Shown: positions 35,829-45,692, counted from the first letter of the stretch. The stretch is 64,000 nt of DNA from Brachybacterium ginsengisoli (GCF_002407065.1 NZ_CP023564.1:2542001-2606000); one strand, 5' to 3'. A program made the numbers and translations. Notes: a model not told the origin generated them from the letters alone.

Positions 35829-37345
35829 CAGCCGCGGCCCCGACCGTTCTCCAGCGCGCTCATCAGCGCGGGCGTGATCTCCACGATGTCGCCGGCGCCG
35901 AGCATGAGCAGGAGGTCCCCGGGGCGCGCCGCGGCGGCGGCCCGGACGAGGAGGTCCTCCTTCCCCTCGACCGGCTCGACGGGGCCGGTGGCGAGGTCGG
36001 TGACGGTCCGGGCGTCGACGCTCGGGTCGGGATCCTCGCGGGCCGCGTAGACGGGCAGGACCCACGCCTGATCCGCGGCGGAGAGCGCGTCGGCGAAATC
36101 GGCGGCGAAGTCACGGGTGCGCGAGAAGAGATGGGGCTGGAAGGCGACGAGCACACGACCCTCGCCGGGCTGCTCGGCGACGATGCCGCGGGCGGCGGCG
36201 ATGGTCGCCGCGACCTCCCGGGGGTGGTGGGCGTAGTCGTCCACGACCGTCACGCCCTGGACGGTCCCGGCCACGTCGAACCGGCGGGAGGCACCGGTGA
36301 AGGTGCCGAGCCCCGCGGCGAGGTCGGGGAGGTCTGCGTCGGGCACGGCGGCGGCGGTCGCGGCGAGCGCGCCGAGGGCGTTGAGCACGTTGTGGTGCCC
36401 GCTCACCGCGAGCTGCACGGTCAGCTCGCCGCGGGGCGTGCTGATCCCGATCTCGGCGCCGTGCGGCCCGACCTGCTCCCGGCGCAGCGACCAGGCCGCC
36501 GCCTCGTCGGAGCCGTAGAGCACCACGGTGATCCCGCGCTCGGCGGCGCGTCTCCCGAGGTCCCGGGCGCCCGGGTCGTCGGCGCAGACCACGAGGGTGC
36601 CGCCGGGGGCGAGCTGCGCGGTCAGGGCGTCGAAGGCCGCGGTGAGGTGGGCGGCGTCGCCGTGGAAGTCGAGGTGGTCGGGCTCGAGGTTCGTGACGAT
36701 GAGGGAGCGCGGGGCGAAGGCGAGGAAGGAGCCGTCGGACTCGTCGGCCTCCACGACCGCGAGGCCGGTGACCGCTGACGGTGCGGCAGGGTCTGCGCCG
36801 AGCCCGGCGTTGCGGCCCAGGTCCGGCACGGCGGCGCCGAGGGCCCAGGCCGGGTCGAGGCCCGCTCCGCGCAGGGCGGTGACGGCCATCCCGGTGGTGG
36901 TGGTCTTGCCGTGGGTGCCGGCAACCGCCACCAGGTCCCGCCCGGTGAGCAGACCGGCCAGCGCGGCGGCCCGGTGGATGACGGGGATGCCGCGCTCGCG
37001 GGCGGCGATCACCTCGGGGTTGTCGGCCCGCACGGCGGTCGAGACGATCACCAGATCGAGGTCCGCGGCCAGCAGCTCGGCGTCGAAGCCGATGCCGATG
37101 CGGGCGCCGGCTTCGCGCAGCGGGGCGATGAACTGGCCGTCCTGGGAGTCGGAGCCGCTGACGGTCAGCCCGGATTCCAGGGCCAGGCGCGCGACGGCGC
37201 TCATGCCGGCGCCGCCGATGCGCACCACGTGCACCGAGCGCACCTCGCCGGCGGGCCATCCCGGCTCGGTGACGACGTCCCCGGCGCGCAGGATCGTGCG
37301 CGGCGTGACCGGGGGAAGGGAAGCGTTCTCGGGGCCGGAAGTCAT
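35828..37345 (-). CDS. murC: UDP-N-acetylmuramate--L-alanine ligase
   Basis: Adds L-alanine to UDP-MurNAc, the first amino-acid step of the stem peptide. The 505-residue product has the Mur ligase P-loop AVAGTHGKTTTTGM, the N-terminal substrate domain with HVVRIGGAGMSAVARL, VEADESDGSF and LEPDHLDFHGDAAHL. It sits after murG as in other actinobacteria, with a 35-base gap. TACGGT is exactly 6 bases before the ATG at 37345, indicating an internal, leaderless promoter inside the cluster that would drive murC and ftsQ. Confidence 0.97.
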   Translation of the reverse strand: MTSGPENASLPPVTPRTILRAGDVVTEPGWPAGEVRSVHVVRIGGAGMSAVARLALESGLTVSGSDSQDGQFIAPLREAGARIGIGFDAELLAADLDLVIVSTAVRADNPEVIAARERGIPVIHRAAALAGLLTGRDLVAVAGTHGKTTTTGMAVTALRGAGLDPAWALGAAVPDLGRNAGLGADPAAPSAVTGLAVVEADESDGSFLAFAPRSLIVTNLEPDHLDFHGDAAHLTAAFDALTAQLAPGGTLVVCADDPGARDLGRRAAERGITVVLYGSDEAAAWSLRREQVGPHGAEIGISTPRGELTVQLAVSGHHNVLNALGALAATAAAVPDADLPDLAAGLGTFTGASRRFDVAGTVQGVTVVDDYAHHPREVAATIAAARGIVAEQPGEGRVLVAFQPHLFSRTRDFAADFADALSAADQAWVLPVYAAREDPDPSVDARTVTDLATGPVEPVEGKEDLLVRAAAAARPGDLLLMLGAGDIVEITPALMSALENGRGRG

Positions 37346-37380
37346 GAGGTCACCGTAATCCGCTCGGCTGGATCCCCGGG

Positions 37381-38469
37381 TCAGGCTCGGCGTGCGACGC
37401 CGGTCACGACGTCCGCCATCACCTCGGCGGCGTCGGTGATCCCGAACGCCCGCGCGGCCTCGCTCATCGCCTCGAGCCTGTTCCGGTCCTGCAGCAGCGG
37501 CAGCACCGTCCCGGTGAGGTAGGCGGCGTCGACCTCGGAGTCGTCGATCATGAGCGCGCCGCCGGCGGCGACCACCTGCTCGCCGTTCAGCGACTGCTCG
37601 CCGTTGCCGATCGGCAGCGGGACCAGCACGGCGGGGAGGCCCACGGCGGTGAGCTCGCTGACCGTCCCGGCGCCGGAGCGGGTCAGCGCGAGGTCCGCGG
37701 CGGCGTAGGCGTCCTCCATCGCGGTCACGTACTCCACGACCCGGTATCCCTCCCGCTCGGGGAGGTCGGCCGCCTTGCCGCGGCCGGTGATGTGCAGGAT
37801 CTGCGCCCCGGCCCCGACCACGGCGGCCGAGGCCTCGGCCACGGCGGCGTTGAGCCGCTGAGCGCCGAGCGAGCCCCCGGTGACCAGGAGCACGGGACGC
37901 GCGGGGTCCAGGCCCAGGGTCCGCACCGCCCCCTCGCGCCGTGCGGCACGGTCCAGATGGGCGACAGCTTCGCGCATCGGCATCCCGATGCGGCGGGCCC
38001 CCGGAAGGCTCGACCCGTCGAAGGCGGTCAGCACCGCGGCGGCGCGGGGGGCGCCGAGCCGGTTGGCGAGCCCGGGCCGACGATTGGCCTCATGGACCAC
38101 CAGCGGCAGCCGCAGCGAGGCGGCGGCGAGATAGGCCGGCGGGCAGACGTAGCCGCCGAACCCGGCGACCACGTCGATCTCCCGCTCCTTCAGCACGGAG
38201 CGCACCTGGCGCAGGGTGCCGAGGAAGCGGCCCGGGAAGCGCAGCGCCGCACCGTTCGGCCGGCGCGGGAAGGGCACCTTGTCGATGGTGATCAGCTCGT
38301 ACCCGGCGGCGGGCACCAGATCGGCCTCGAGACCTTCTCTGGTCCCGAGCACGACCACCTCGGCCTCGGGGCTGCGTCGGGTGATCTGTGCGGCGGTGGC
38401 CAGCAGCGGGGAGACGTGCCCGGCGCTGCCGGCCCCGGCCAGGAGGATGCGGGGCGTGGTGGAGGACAT
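37381..38469 (-). CDS. murG: Undecaprenyl-PP-MurNAc-pentapeptide GlcNAc transferase
   Basis: Membrane-associated glycosyltransferase of 362 residues that converts lipid I to lipid II. Motifs are ILLAGAGSAGHVSPLLATA at the N-terminus, VAGFGGYVCPPAYLAA, VHEANRRPGLANRL, VTGGSLGAQRLNAAV and LTRSGAGTVSELTAVGLPAVLVPLP. The ATG at 38469 shares one base with the ftsW stop. The frame continues far upstream through ftsW but that translation is not MurG. Confidence 0.97.
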   Translation of the reverse strand: MSSTTPRILLAGAGSAGHVSPLLATAAQITRRSPEAEVVVLGTREGLEADLVPAAGYELITIDKVPFPRRPNGAALRFPGRFLGTLRQVRSVLKEREIDVVAGFGGYVCPPAYLAAASLRLPLVVHEANRRPGLANRLGAPRAAAVLTAFDGSSLPGARRIGMPMREAVAHLDRAARREGAVRTLGLDPARPVLLVTGGSLGAQRLNAAVAEASAAVVGAGAQILHITGRGKAADLPEREGYRVVEYVTAMEDAYAAADLALTRSGAGTVSELTAVGLPAVLVPLPIGNGEQSLNGEQVVAAGGALMIDDSEVDAAYLTGTVLPLLQDRNRLEAMSEAARAFGITDAAEVMADVVTGVARRA

Positions 38470-40022
38470 CAGGACCTTCGGGAGGAGGGGGCGGAGCCGC
38501 GACCTCGGCCGCGGGAGGTCGGGGTGCGCTTCGCACGGGAGGGCGAGGAGCGGCGGGCACCGGAGGTCGAGCTGCGCTTCGCGGTGGAGGCGGCATCGCG
38601 CTTCGCAGAGGGGGCGGAGCTGCTCTGCGGCGTGCTCTTCGCGGCCCCGCTGCGGCGGGAGCCGGCCGCGGCCTGCGTACGGGAGCTCGTGGAGGACGCG
38701 GCCCGTGCGGACCCGGATCCTGAGGAGCGTCGGCGCGGAGCGGGCAGGATGTGCAGCGAGCTGCGCACCGCGCTGACCCGGGCCCCGATCGCCTCGGCCG
38801 CGCCGGGCTCGCGCCGGGCGAAGGAGAGCAGCACCCCGAGCGCCGACATCGACGCCAGCAGCGCTGACCCTCCGGAGGATATGAACGGCAGCGGCACGCC
38901 GATCACCGGCAGCAGCCCGGTGACCACCGACATGTTCACGAACGCCTGGCCGAGCAGCCAGGCGCTCATGCCGGCCACAGCGATCTGCATGAAGTGGTCG
39001 TCCAGGCGGGTGATCATGCGGAACATGATCAGCGCGAGCGCCGCGAAGAGCAGGACCACGCCGAGGGTGCCGATGAGGCCCAGCTCCTCGCCGATGATCG
39101 CGAAGATGTAGTCGTCCTCCGCGGCGGGGAGGCGGCCCCATTTCTGCCGGGACTCGCCGAGCCCCACGCCCCACCAGCCGCCCTCGGCCAGGCCCATCAG
39201 GCCCTGGTCCGACTGGTAGCAGGAGTCGCCCTCGCAGATCCCGTGGATCCAGTTGGTGATGCGGGCCATGCGGTTGGCGCTGGTGACCGTGAGGATGATG
39301 ATGCCGATCATCCCCAGGCCGCCGGCGAGGGCGAACCAGCGACGCGGGATGCCCGAGACCCACATGGCCCCGGCGACCAGCATGGCCATGATCATCATGG
39401 TGCCGAGGTCATGGCCGAGCACGACCAGTCCGAGCGCGAGCAGCACCCCGGGGATCAGGGGGAAGAGCAGGTGCCCTGGCTTGTGCAGGAGCGGACGCTT
39501 GATGGACAGCAGGGCGCCGAGCCACACCGCGAGCGCGAGCTTGAGGAACTCCGAGGGCTGCAGGGTCTGCCCGGCGATCCGGATCCAGTTCTGGTTGCCG
39601 TCGACCGCCCAGCCCAGCCCCGGCACGAACACGAGGCACTGCAGGGCGAGGCCGATGCCCAGCAACGGCCAGGCGGCGCGCCGGTAGAAGCCGGGCGGGA
39701 GCGCGGCCGCGATGATCAGCAGCACGAGGCCCATGGCGGCGAAGGTGCCCTGGCGGAACAGGCCGGCGAAGCCGGAGTTGCCGCGGGAGATGTTCAGGAC
39801 CGCGGAGGAGGACAGCACCATCACGAGCCCCACGCTGATCAGCAGGGTGCCGACCACGATGAGGCCGTAGAAGTCCAGCGCCGGGGACTTCAGCCAGCCG
39901 GCCACGCCGTCGCGGACCCGGCCGCCGATGTTGCCCAGCGGGTGGTCCTCGTCCGGCCGCACGACGTCCGTGGAGCGGCGAGGATCCCGACGGGACTCCT
40001 TGCGGGTGTCCTCCATCGTCAT
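38469..40022 (-). CDS. ftsW: FtsW septal glycan polymerase with long basic tail
   Basis: SEDS-family peptidoglycan polymerase, 517 residues, acting with FtsI at the septum. It has a cytoplasmic N-terminus of about 45 residues, then ten predicted helices with the SEDS motifs GWAVDGNQNWIRIAGQTLQPSEFLKL and PLPFISSGGSALLASMSALGVLLSFAR. About 100 residues follow that are almost entirely Ser, Ala, Arg, Lys, Thr and Gly (SAVRSSLHILPAPRRRSSGSG to the end). The ATG at 40022 overlaps the murD stop (ATGA). Confidence 0.95.
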   Translation of the reverse strand: MTMEDTRKESRRDPRRSTDVVRPDEDHPLGNIGGRVRDGVAGWLKSPALDFYGLIVVGTLLISVGLVMVLSSSAVLNISRGNSGFAGLFRQGTFAAMGLVLLIIAAALPPGFYRRAAWPLLGIGLALQCLVFVPGLGWAVDGNQNWIRIAGQTLQPSEFLKLALAVWLGALLSIKRPLLHKPGHLLFPLIPGVLLALGLVVLGHDLGTMMIMAMLVAGAMWVSGIPRRWFALAGGLGMIGIIILTVTSANRMARITNWIHGICEGDSCYQSDQGLMGLAEGGWWGVGLGESRQKWGRLPAAEDDYIFAIIGEELGLIGTLGVVLLFAALALIMFRMITRLDDHFMQIAVAGMSAWLLGQAFVNMSVVTGLLPVIGVPLPFISSGGSALLASMSALGVLLSFARREPGAAEAIGARVSAVRSSLHILPAPRRRSSGSGSARAASSTSSRTQAAAGSRRSGAAKSTPQSSSAPSAKRDAASTAKRSSTSGARRSSPSRAKRTPTSRGRGRGSAPSSRRS

Positions 40023-41527
40023 GCTCGCTCTCCTGGCAGTCGGGTCACGGCCGCCGCGAACAGGTCCCCCCGCTCCGCATAGTCACGGAACTGGTCGATG
40101 GAGGCGGCCGCGGGGGCCAGCAGCACCACGTCCCCCGCCTGGGCGAGCGAGCGGGCGGCCTGCACCGCGTCGTCCATCAGCCGGGTCCTGCCGGCGACGT
40201 CGCCAGTGTCGCCCGGATCGATGCGACGGACCGGGACCTCGGGTGCGTGTCGCTCCAGTGCGCTCGTGAAGGGAGCGTCGTCCCTGCCCAGGAGCACGAC
40301 GCCGACCAGCCGGTCGCGGACCGCGGCGACGAGTTCGTCGAGATCGGCGCCCTTCGCGTCGCCGCCGGCGATCCAGACCACGCGCTCGGCCGCGCTCAGC
40401 GAGGCCGCGGCGGCGGCGGGGTTGGTGGCCTTGGTGTCGTCGACCCAGTCGATGCCGTCGACGGTGGCCAGATGCTCGGCGCGGTGGCCGCCCATCCGAT
40501 AGGCCCGCAGACCGTCGCGGACCGCACTCGGCTCGACCCCGTGGGCGCGGGCGAGTGCGGCGGCGGCCAGGGCGTCCAGGACGAGGTGGGGACCGGCGCC
40601 CTGGGCCCCCAGATGTGCGAGGTCCTCGAGGGTGGCGAGCTCGGCGGCGGTCGTGCGCCGGTCGGCGACGAACGCGCGGTCCACGAGCAGGCCGTCGATC
40701 ACGCCGAGCTCGGAGGGACCGGGGGCGCCGAGGGAGAGGCCGACGGCGCGCGCGCCCTCGGCCACGTCGGCCTCCTCCACCAGGTGGCGGGTGGTGGGGT
40801 CGGCGACGCTGTAGACGCAGGCGGTGCGGACGCCCTCGAAGATGCGGCCCTTGGCAGCGGCATAGGCCTCGGCGCCGCCGTGCCAGTCGAGGTGGTCGGC
40901 GCTGACGTTCAGCACCACGGACGCCTCGCAGTCCAGATGCTCGGTCCAGTGCAGCTGGAAGCTGGAGAGCTCCAGGGCGAGCACGTCGAAGCCCTCGGGG
41001 TCCAGCGCCGCCTCGATGACGGGCAGTCCCACGTTGCCGCAGGCGACGGCGCGCAGGCCCGCGTGCAGCAGGATCGACTCCAGCATGGTGACGGTGGTCG
41101 TCTTGCCGTTGGTGCCGGTGATGGCGAGCCAGTCCGGTCCGTCGGCGGGCTGCATGCGGCGGGCGAGCTCGACCTCGCTCCAGACCGGGATCCCGGCGGC
41201 CAGGGCTTCGGCCAGCAGCGGCTGGTCGGGGCGCCAGCCCGGGGAGGTGACCACGAGGTCGACCTCGCGCCCGACGGGGAGCGCCCGGGTGTGCTCGGCT
41301 CCCAGCAGGAACTCGACGCCGAGCACCTCGAGGATGTTCGCACGCTCCCGGATCTCGGGGCTGTCCTTCCCGTCGACCACGAGCACCTGGGCGCCGCGCT
41401 GCATGGTCTGGTCCGCGATGGCGTAGCCGGAGACCCCGAAGCCTGTGACGAGGATCCGCAGGCCGCTCACATCCAGTCCGGGCCAGGAGCGATCCTCGGC
41501 GGGGACAGGGGACGTCGCCTGCGTCAT
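40019..41527 (-). CDS. murD: UDP-N-acetylmuramoylalanine--D-glutamate ligase
   Basis: Adds D-glutamate to UDP-MurNAc-L-Ala. The 502-residue product has LRILVTGFGVSGYAIADQ (substrate domain), the ATP loop AITGTNGKTTTVTML, LELSSFQLHW, NVSADHLDWHGG and WVDDTKATNPAAA. The ATG at 41527 overlaps the mraY stop by four bases. It is somewhat longer than the E. coli enzyme, mainly through loops in the central and C-terminal domains. Confidence 0.97.
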   Translation of the reverse strand: MTQATSPVPAEDRSWPGLDVSGLRILVTGFGVSGYAIADQTMQRGAQVLVVDGKDSPEIRERANILEVLGVEFLLGAEHTRALPVGREVDLVVTSPGWRPDQPLLAEALAAGIPVWSEVELARRMQPADGPDWLAITGTNGKTTTVTMLESILLHAGLRAVACGNVGLPVIEAALDPEGFDVLALELSSFQLHWTEHLDCEASVVLNVSADHLDWHGGAEAYAAAKGRIFEGVRTACVYSVADPTTRHLVEEADVAEGARAVGLSLGAPGPSELGVIDGLLVDRAFVADRRTTAAELATLEDLAHLGAQGAGPHLVLDALAAAALARAHGVEPSAVRDGLRAYRMGGHRAEHLATVDGIDWVDDTKATNPAAAAASLSAAERVVWIAGGDAKGADLDELVAAVRDRLVGVVLLGRDDAPFTSALERHAPEVPVRRIDPGDTGDVAGRTRLMDDAVQAARSLAQAGDVVLLAPAAASIDQFRDYAERGDLFAAAVTRLPGERA

Positions 41528-42624
41528 GAGGCGAACCTCGGCAGGGCGTCGAGGTAGAAGATGCCCAGGCCCAGGCCGGCGAGGATGCCGGCGACGATCC
41601 AGAAGCGCACCACGATCGTGACCTCGTTCCAGCCCTTGAGCTCGAAGTGGTGCTGCAGCGGAGCCATGCGGAAGACCCGCTTGCCGGTGAGCTTGAAGCT
41701 GGTGACCTGGATGATGACCGACAGCGAGATGATCACGAAGAGGCCGCCGATGATGGCGCCGACGATCTCGGTGCGGGAGACGATGGTCAGTCCGGCGATC
41801 GCGCCGCCGAGCGCCAGCGAGCCGGTGTCGCCCATGAAGATCTTCGCGGGCGAGGTGTTCCACCACAGGAAGCCGACGCAGGCGCCGATGATGGTCGCGC
41901 ACAGCACGGCGGTGTCCAGCGGGTCGCGGGCCGAGTAGCAGTGCACCACTCCCCCGGCGTCGAGGTCGATGTTGCACACCTGGCGCCACTGCCAGAAGCT
42001 GATGATCAGGTAGGCGCCGGTGAAGATGATCGTCGCGCCGCTGGCCAGTCCGTCCAGGCCGTCGGTGAGGTTGACGCCGTTGGACCAGGCGGCCACCAGG
42101 AAGTTCGCCCAGATCGCGAACAGGATGAAGCCCGCCGCGGTCCCGAGGGCCGCGAGGTCGAGCCACTCGATGTCGCGCACGAACGAGAGGTTCGTGGAGG
42201 CGGGGGTGATGCCGTTCTCGTCCGGGAACAGCAGCGCGAGGATCGCGAAGGCGGTCGCGACCACGAACTGGCCCACGAGCTTGTAGCGCGGGCGCAGGCC
42301 CGTGCTGTCCTGCTGCGAGATCTTCAGGAAGTCGTCGAGGAAGCCCACCACCGCGAGGCCCACGGTGAGGAACAGGACCAGCAGCACCGAGACGCTGGGC
42401 GGGGTCCACAGCACCAGGTGGGTGAGGAAGTACGCGACCAGGACCGAGAGGATGATCGCGACGCCGCCCATGGTCGGGGTGCCGCGCTTGGTGGCGTGGG
42501 AGGTGGGGCCGTCGTCGCGCACGAACTGGCCGTAGCCGCGCTTCTCGAGGACCTTGATGAACAGGGGCGTGCCGAAGATCGACAGCGCGAGCGCCGCCGC
42601 CCCGGAGATGATGATCGCGATCAT
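41524..42624 (-). CDS. mraY: Phospho-N-acetylmuramoyl-pentapeptide transferase
   Basis: Membrane enzyme of 366 residues that makes lipid I from UDP-MurNAc-pentapeptide and undecaprenyl phosphate. It has about ten helices. Diagnostic segments are RDDGPTSHATKRGTPTMGGVAII, GFLDDFLKISQQDSTGL with the catalytic aspartates, NGVNLTDGLDGLASG, KIFMGDTGSLALGG, and MAPLQHHFELKGWNEV near the C-terminus. It overlaps murF and murD by four bases each. Confidence 0.97.
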   Translation of the reverse strand: MIAIIISGAAALALSIFGTPLFIKVLEKRGYGQFVRDDGPTSHATKRGTPTMGGVAIILSVLVAYFLTHLVLWTPPSVSVLLVLFLTVGLAVVGFLDDFLKISQQDSTGLRPRYKLVGQFVVATAFAILALLFPDENGITPASTNLSFVRDIEWLDLAALGTAAGFILFAIWANFLVAAWSNGVNLTDGLDGLASGATIIFTGAYLIISFWQWRQVCNIDLDAGGVVHCYSARDPLDTAVLCATIIGACVGFLWWNTSPAKIFMGDTGSLALGGAIAGLTIVSRTEIVGAIIGGLFVIISLSVIIQVTSFKLTGKRVFRMAPLQHHFELKGWNEVTIVVRFWIVAGILAGLGLGIFYLDALPRFAS

Positions 42625-44093
42625 CGATCGGCTCCTGTCAGGTCGGGCTCTTCGGAGTCTCCGCGCAGCTCGAGCTGCTCGACCAGGGGGCCGGCGATGC
42701 GGCGCAGCCCGGCATCACGGGAGGACTTCAGCAGGACCGCGTCCCCGGGGCGCACGGTCCGCTGCAGCAGGTCGATGGCGTCCTCGACGGTGTCGAGGTA
42801 CTCGGACTCGCCGCCGAAGCTGCCCTCGAGGCTGGCTCCGTGGTGGATCGCCGCGGCTCCGTCGCCGACCACGTACAGCTGGCCGATGTTCAGGCGAACG
42901 GCGAGGCGTCCGATCTCGTCGTGCAGGCGCACGGTGTCCGGGCCCAGCTCGAGCATCTCGCCGAGCACCGCGATGGTCCGGTGGCTGCGGCCCAGGTGGG
43001 CGAGCGTCTTCAGGGCCTGACGCATGGAGTCGGGGTTCGCGTTGTAGGCGTCGTCGATGATCAGCGCGCCGCCGGCGTGCAGGGCCTGCATCCTCTGGCC
43101 GGAGGCCAGGGTGGCGCCCTCGAGCGCCGCTGCGGCCGCGCTCGGGTCCACCCCGGCGACGAGGGCCGCGGTCAGGGCCGCGAGGACGTTCGACGCCTGA
43201 TGCTCGCCCAGCAGATCGGTCCGCACCGGGAAGTCGCCGGCCGGGACGCTCGCTCCGGAGAGCGTGGTGAGCCCGGCGGGGACCTCGAGGGAGAAGCTCA
43301 CGCGGGCCTGGTCGTCCAGGGACAGGTCCCCGCCGCGGACATCACCGGTGGTGAAGCCCCACGTGACGACAGGGGCCTCGGAGCGCTCGGCCATCGCGGC
43401 GACGAGGCGGTCCTCGGCGTTGAGCACGGCGCGGCCGGTCGGTGCGAGGGCCTCGACGAGCTCGCCCTTGGCCCGGGCGGTCGCCTCGACCCCGCCGAAC
43501 TCGCCGAGGTGGGCGGAGCCGACATTGAGCACGAGGGAGATGTCCGGGCGGGCGATCGCGGTGAGCTGGGCGATGTGCCCGATCCCGCGAGCGCCCATCT
43601 CGAGCACCAGGTACCGGGTCTCGGCGTCCAGACGCAGCACGGTCAGCGGCAGGCCCAGCTCGTTGTTGAGGCTGCCGACGGGGGCGACGACCGGACCGGA
43701 GGCGCGGAGGATCGCGCCGAGCAGGTCCTTGGTGCCGGTCTTGCCGGCGCTGCCGGTGACCGCGAGGACCACCAGCTGCGGGTTCTCCTCCCGGGCGCGG
43801 TCCAGCTGCGCGTGCGCGAGCTGCGATAGCGCCTCGCGGACGTCCGCGACCCGGACGGCGGGCACGCCGCGGTCCTCGGTCACCAGCGAGAGCGCGGCGC
43901 CGGCGCGATGCGCGGCGTCGAGGAACTCATGGCCGTCGACGCGCTCGCCGCGGAAGGCGGCGAACAGGTCACCGGTGCTCACCTCGCGGGAATCGATCTG
44001 GGCGATGCCGGTGACGAGCTCGTCACCGCTCGCGCCGCCGACGAGGTCACCGCCGGTGAGGGCGGCGATATCCCGTGCCGTGGTCTGCAGCAT
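42621..44093 (-). CDS. murF: UDP-MurNAc-tripeptide--D-alanyl-D-alanine ligase
   Basis: Completes the pentapeptide by adding D-Ala-D-Ala. The 490-residue product shows DSREVSTGDLFAAFRGERVDGHEF, the ATP loop AVTGSAGKTGTKDLL, LEMGARGIGHIAQL and the C-terminal IIDDAYNANPDSM. It follows murE by 2 bases, and its stop overlaps the mraY start. Confidence 0.97.
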   Translation of the reverse strand: MLQTTARDIAALTGGDLVGGASGDELVTGIAQIDSREVSTGDLFAAFRGERVDGHEFLDAAHRAGAALSLVTEDRGVPAVRVADVREALSQLAHAQLDRAREENPQLVVLAVTGSAGKTGTKDLLGAILRASGPVVAPVGSLNNELGLPLTVLRLDAETRYLVLEMGARGIGHIAQLTAIARPDISLVLNVGSAHLGEFGGVEATARAKGELVEALAPTGRAVLNAEDRLVAAMAERSEAPVVTWGFTTGDVRGGDLSLDDQARVSFSLEVPAGLTTLSGASVPAGDFPVRTDLLGEHQASNVLAALTAALVAGVDPSAAAAALEGATLASGQRMQALHAGGALIIDDAYNANPDSMRQALKTLAHLGRSHRTIAVLGEMLELGPDTVRLHDEIGRLAVRLNIGQLYVVGDGAAAIHHGASLEGSFGGESEYLDTVEDAIDLLQRTVRPGDAVLLKSSRDAGLRRIAGPLVEQLELRGDSEEPDLTGADR

Positions 44094-44095
44094 GC

Positions 44096-45685
44096 TCAGC
44101 GTCCTTCGTCCATGTGGTCGGCGCCTCCGCGCGCCGTCTGTGCAACCCGCAGCGCATCTCGAAGGCGGAGGCGGTCATCGAACGGCTGGACGATACCGCC
44201 GATCTGCTGTCCGGTCTCGGCTCCCTTGCCCGCGACGAGGATGGTGTCGGACACGTCGGCCAGATAGGCGGCCAGAGCGATCCCCTCTCCTCGTCCATCG
44301 ACGTCGTGGACCTGCGCGTTCGTCCCCTCGGGGATGCCGCTGAGCACCTCCCGGCGGATCTCGGCGGGGTCCTCGGAACGGGGGTTGTCGTCCGTGACGA
44401 TCACCACGTCCGCGAGGCGTGCGGCGACCTCCCCCATCCGGGGCCGCTTGCCGCGATCCCGGTCGCCGCCGGCGCCCATGACCACCAGCAGACGGCCGGA
44501 GTCCGGCAGCCCGCGCAGCGTCGTCAGCGCCTGTTCGAGGGCGTCAGGGGTGTGGGAGTAGTCGACGATGCCGCGCACCGGCGCATCGGCCACCGACTCC
44601 ATCCTCCCGGGCACGGTGCCGGCCTCGCCCAGGGCGTCGACGACCTCCTCGCCGCTGCGGCCGATGGTCTCCAGCAGCAGATCGGCCGCGAGGGTGTTGG
44701 CGACGTAGTGGCGCCCGGGCAGGGCGGCGCGGAGGGTGCGCGTGCCCTGCGGTCCATGGACCTCGAAGACCGAGCCGAACCCCTCGGGACGGTGCTCCCC
44801 GGCCCGATGGTCGGCCTCGACGCCCGGCCGGGTGGCGTAGGTGATCACGGGGATCCGCGCCTCCCGGGCCAGGCGGCGCCCCCAGTCGTCGTCGACGCAC
44901 ACGATGCCGGCGCGCGCGTGCTCGGGGGTGAACAGCTCCCGCTTGGCCTCGTAGTAGGCCTCCATGGTGCCGTGGAAGTCGAGGTGGTCCTGGGTGAGGT
45001 TGGTGAAGCAGGCGACGTCGAAGACGACCCCGTCGGCGCGGTGCAGGACCATCGCGTGGCTGGAGACCTCCATCGAGACGACCTCGACGCGGTCCTCGAC
45101 CATGCGGGCCAGCAGGCCGTGCAGCTCGGGTGCCTCCGGGGTCGTGCGGACGGTGCCGATCGCATGGTCGCCGCCGTCCGCGTCGCGATAACTGGTCCCG
45201 CTGGTGCCGATCATCCCGGCGGGGACGCCGAGCTCGAGGAGGGTGCGCGTGATGGCGGTGGTGATGGAGGTCTTGCCGTTGGTGCCCGTGATCCCGACGG
45301 TCGCCAGGCGCTCGGCCGGACGACCCTGGATCACCGCCGCCGCGGCGGCGGTGGCGGCGCGGGGGTCCTGGACCTCGAGCACGGGGAGCCCGGCGGCCTC
45401 GCAGCGCTCGCGTCCTGCGGGATCGGTCAGCGCCATCGCGGCCCCGAGGCCGGCGGCCTGGGAGGCGAACTGCGCACCGTGGGCGTTCGCTCCGGGCAGC
45501 GCGCACCAGAGATCTCCGGGCTCGACCGCGCGGGAGTCGAGCGTGACTCCGCTGAGCTGCACGTCGTCCGCGGGCGCGTTCGCACCGAGGGCGCGTGCGA
45601 GCTCGATCGCGGAGGCGCCGTGCGCGCGGCGGGGACGCGCCGGTTCGAGCGAGGGCTCGTCGGAGGAATGGGTCGGAGTGGTCAT
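44096..45685 (-). CDS. murE: UDP-MurNAc-L-alanyl-D-glutamate--2,6-diaminopimelate ligase
   Basis: Adds the third residue of the stem peptide. The 529-residue product has the ATP loop GITGTNGKTS (residues 131-140), HLDFHGTMEAYYEAKRELF and GAGGDRDRGKRP. The motif DNPRSEDP near residue 431 is the mark of enzymes that use meso-diaminopimelate rather than lysine, which fits dapC elsewhere in the window. It follows ftsI by 7 bases. The N-terminal 25 residues are Pro/Arg-rich and outside the conserved domain. Confidence 0.96.
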   Translation of the reverse strand: MTTPTHSSDEPSLEPARPRRAHGASAIELARALGANAPADDVQLSGVTLDSRAVEPGDLWCALPGANAHGAQFASQAAGLGAAMALTDPAGRERCEAAGLPVLEVQDPRAATAAAAAVIQGRPAERLATVGITGTNGKTSITTAITRTLLELGVPAGMIGTSGTSYRDADGGDHAIGTVRTTPEAPELHGLLARMVEDRVEVVSMEVSSHAMVLHRADGVVFDVACFTNLTQDHLDFHGTMEAYYEAKRELFTPEHARAGIVCVDDDWGRRLAREARIPVITYATRPGVEADHRAGEHRPEGFGSVFEVHGPQGTRTLRAALPGRHYVANTLAADLLLETIGRSGEEVVDALGEAGTVPGRMESVADAPVRGIVDYSHTPDALEQALTTLRGLPDSGRLLVVMGAGGDRDRGKRPRMGEVAARLADVVIVTDDNPRSEDPAEIRREVLSGIPEGTNAQVHDVDGRGEGIALAAYLADVSDTILVAGKGAETGQQIGGIVQPFDDRLRLRDALRVAQTARGGADHMDEGR

Positions 45686-45692
45686 CGTGCGC

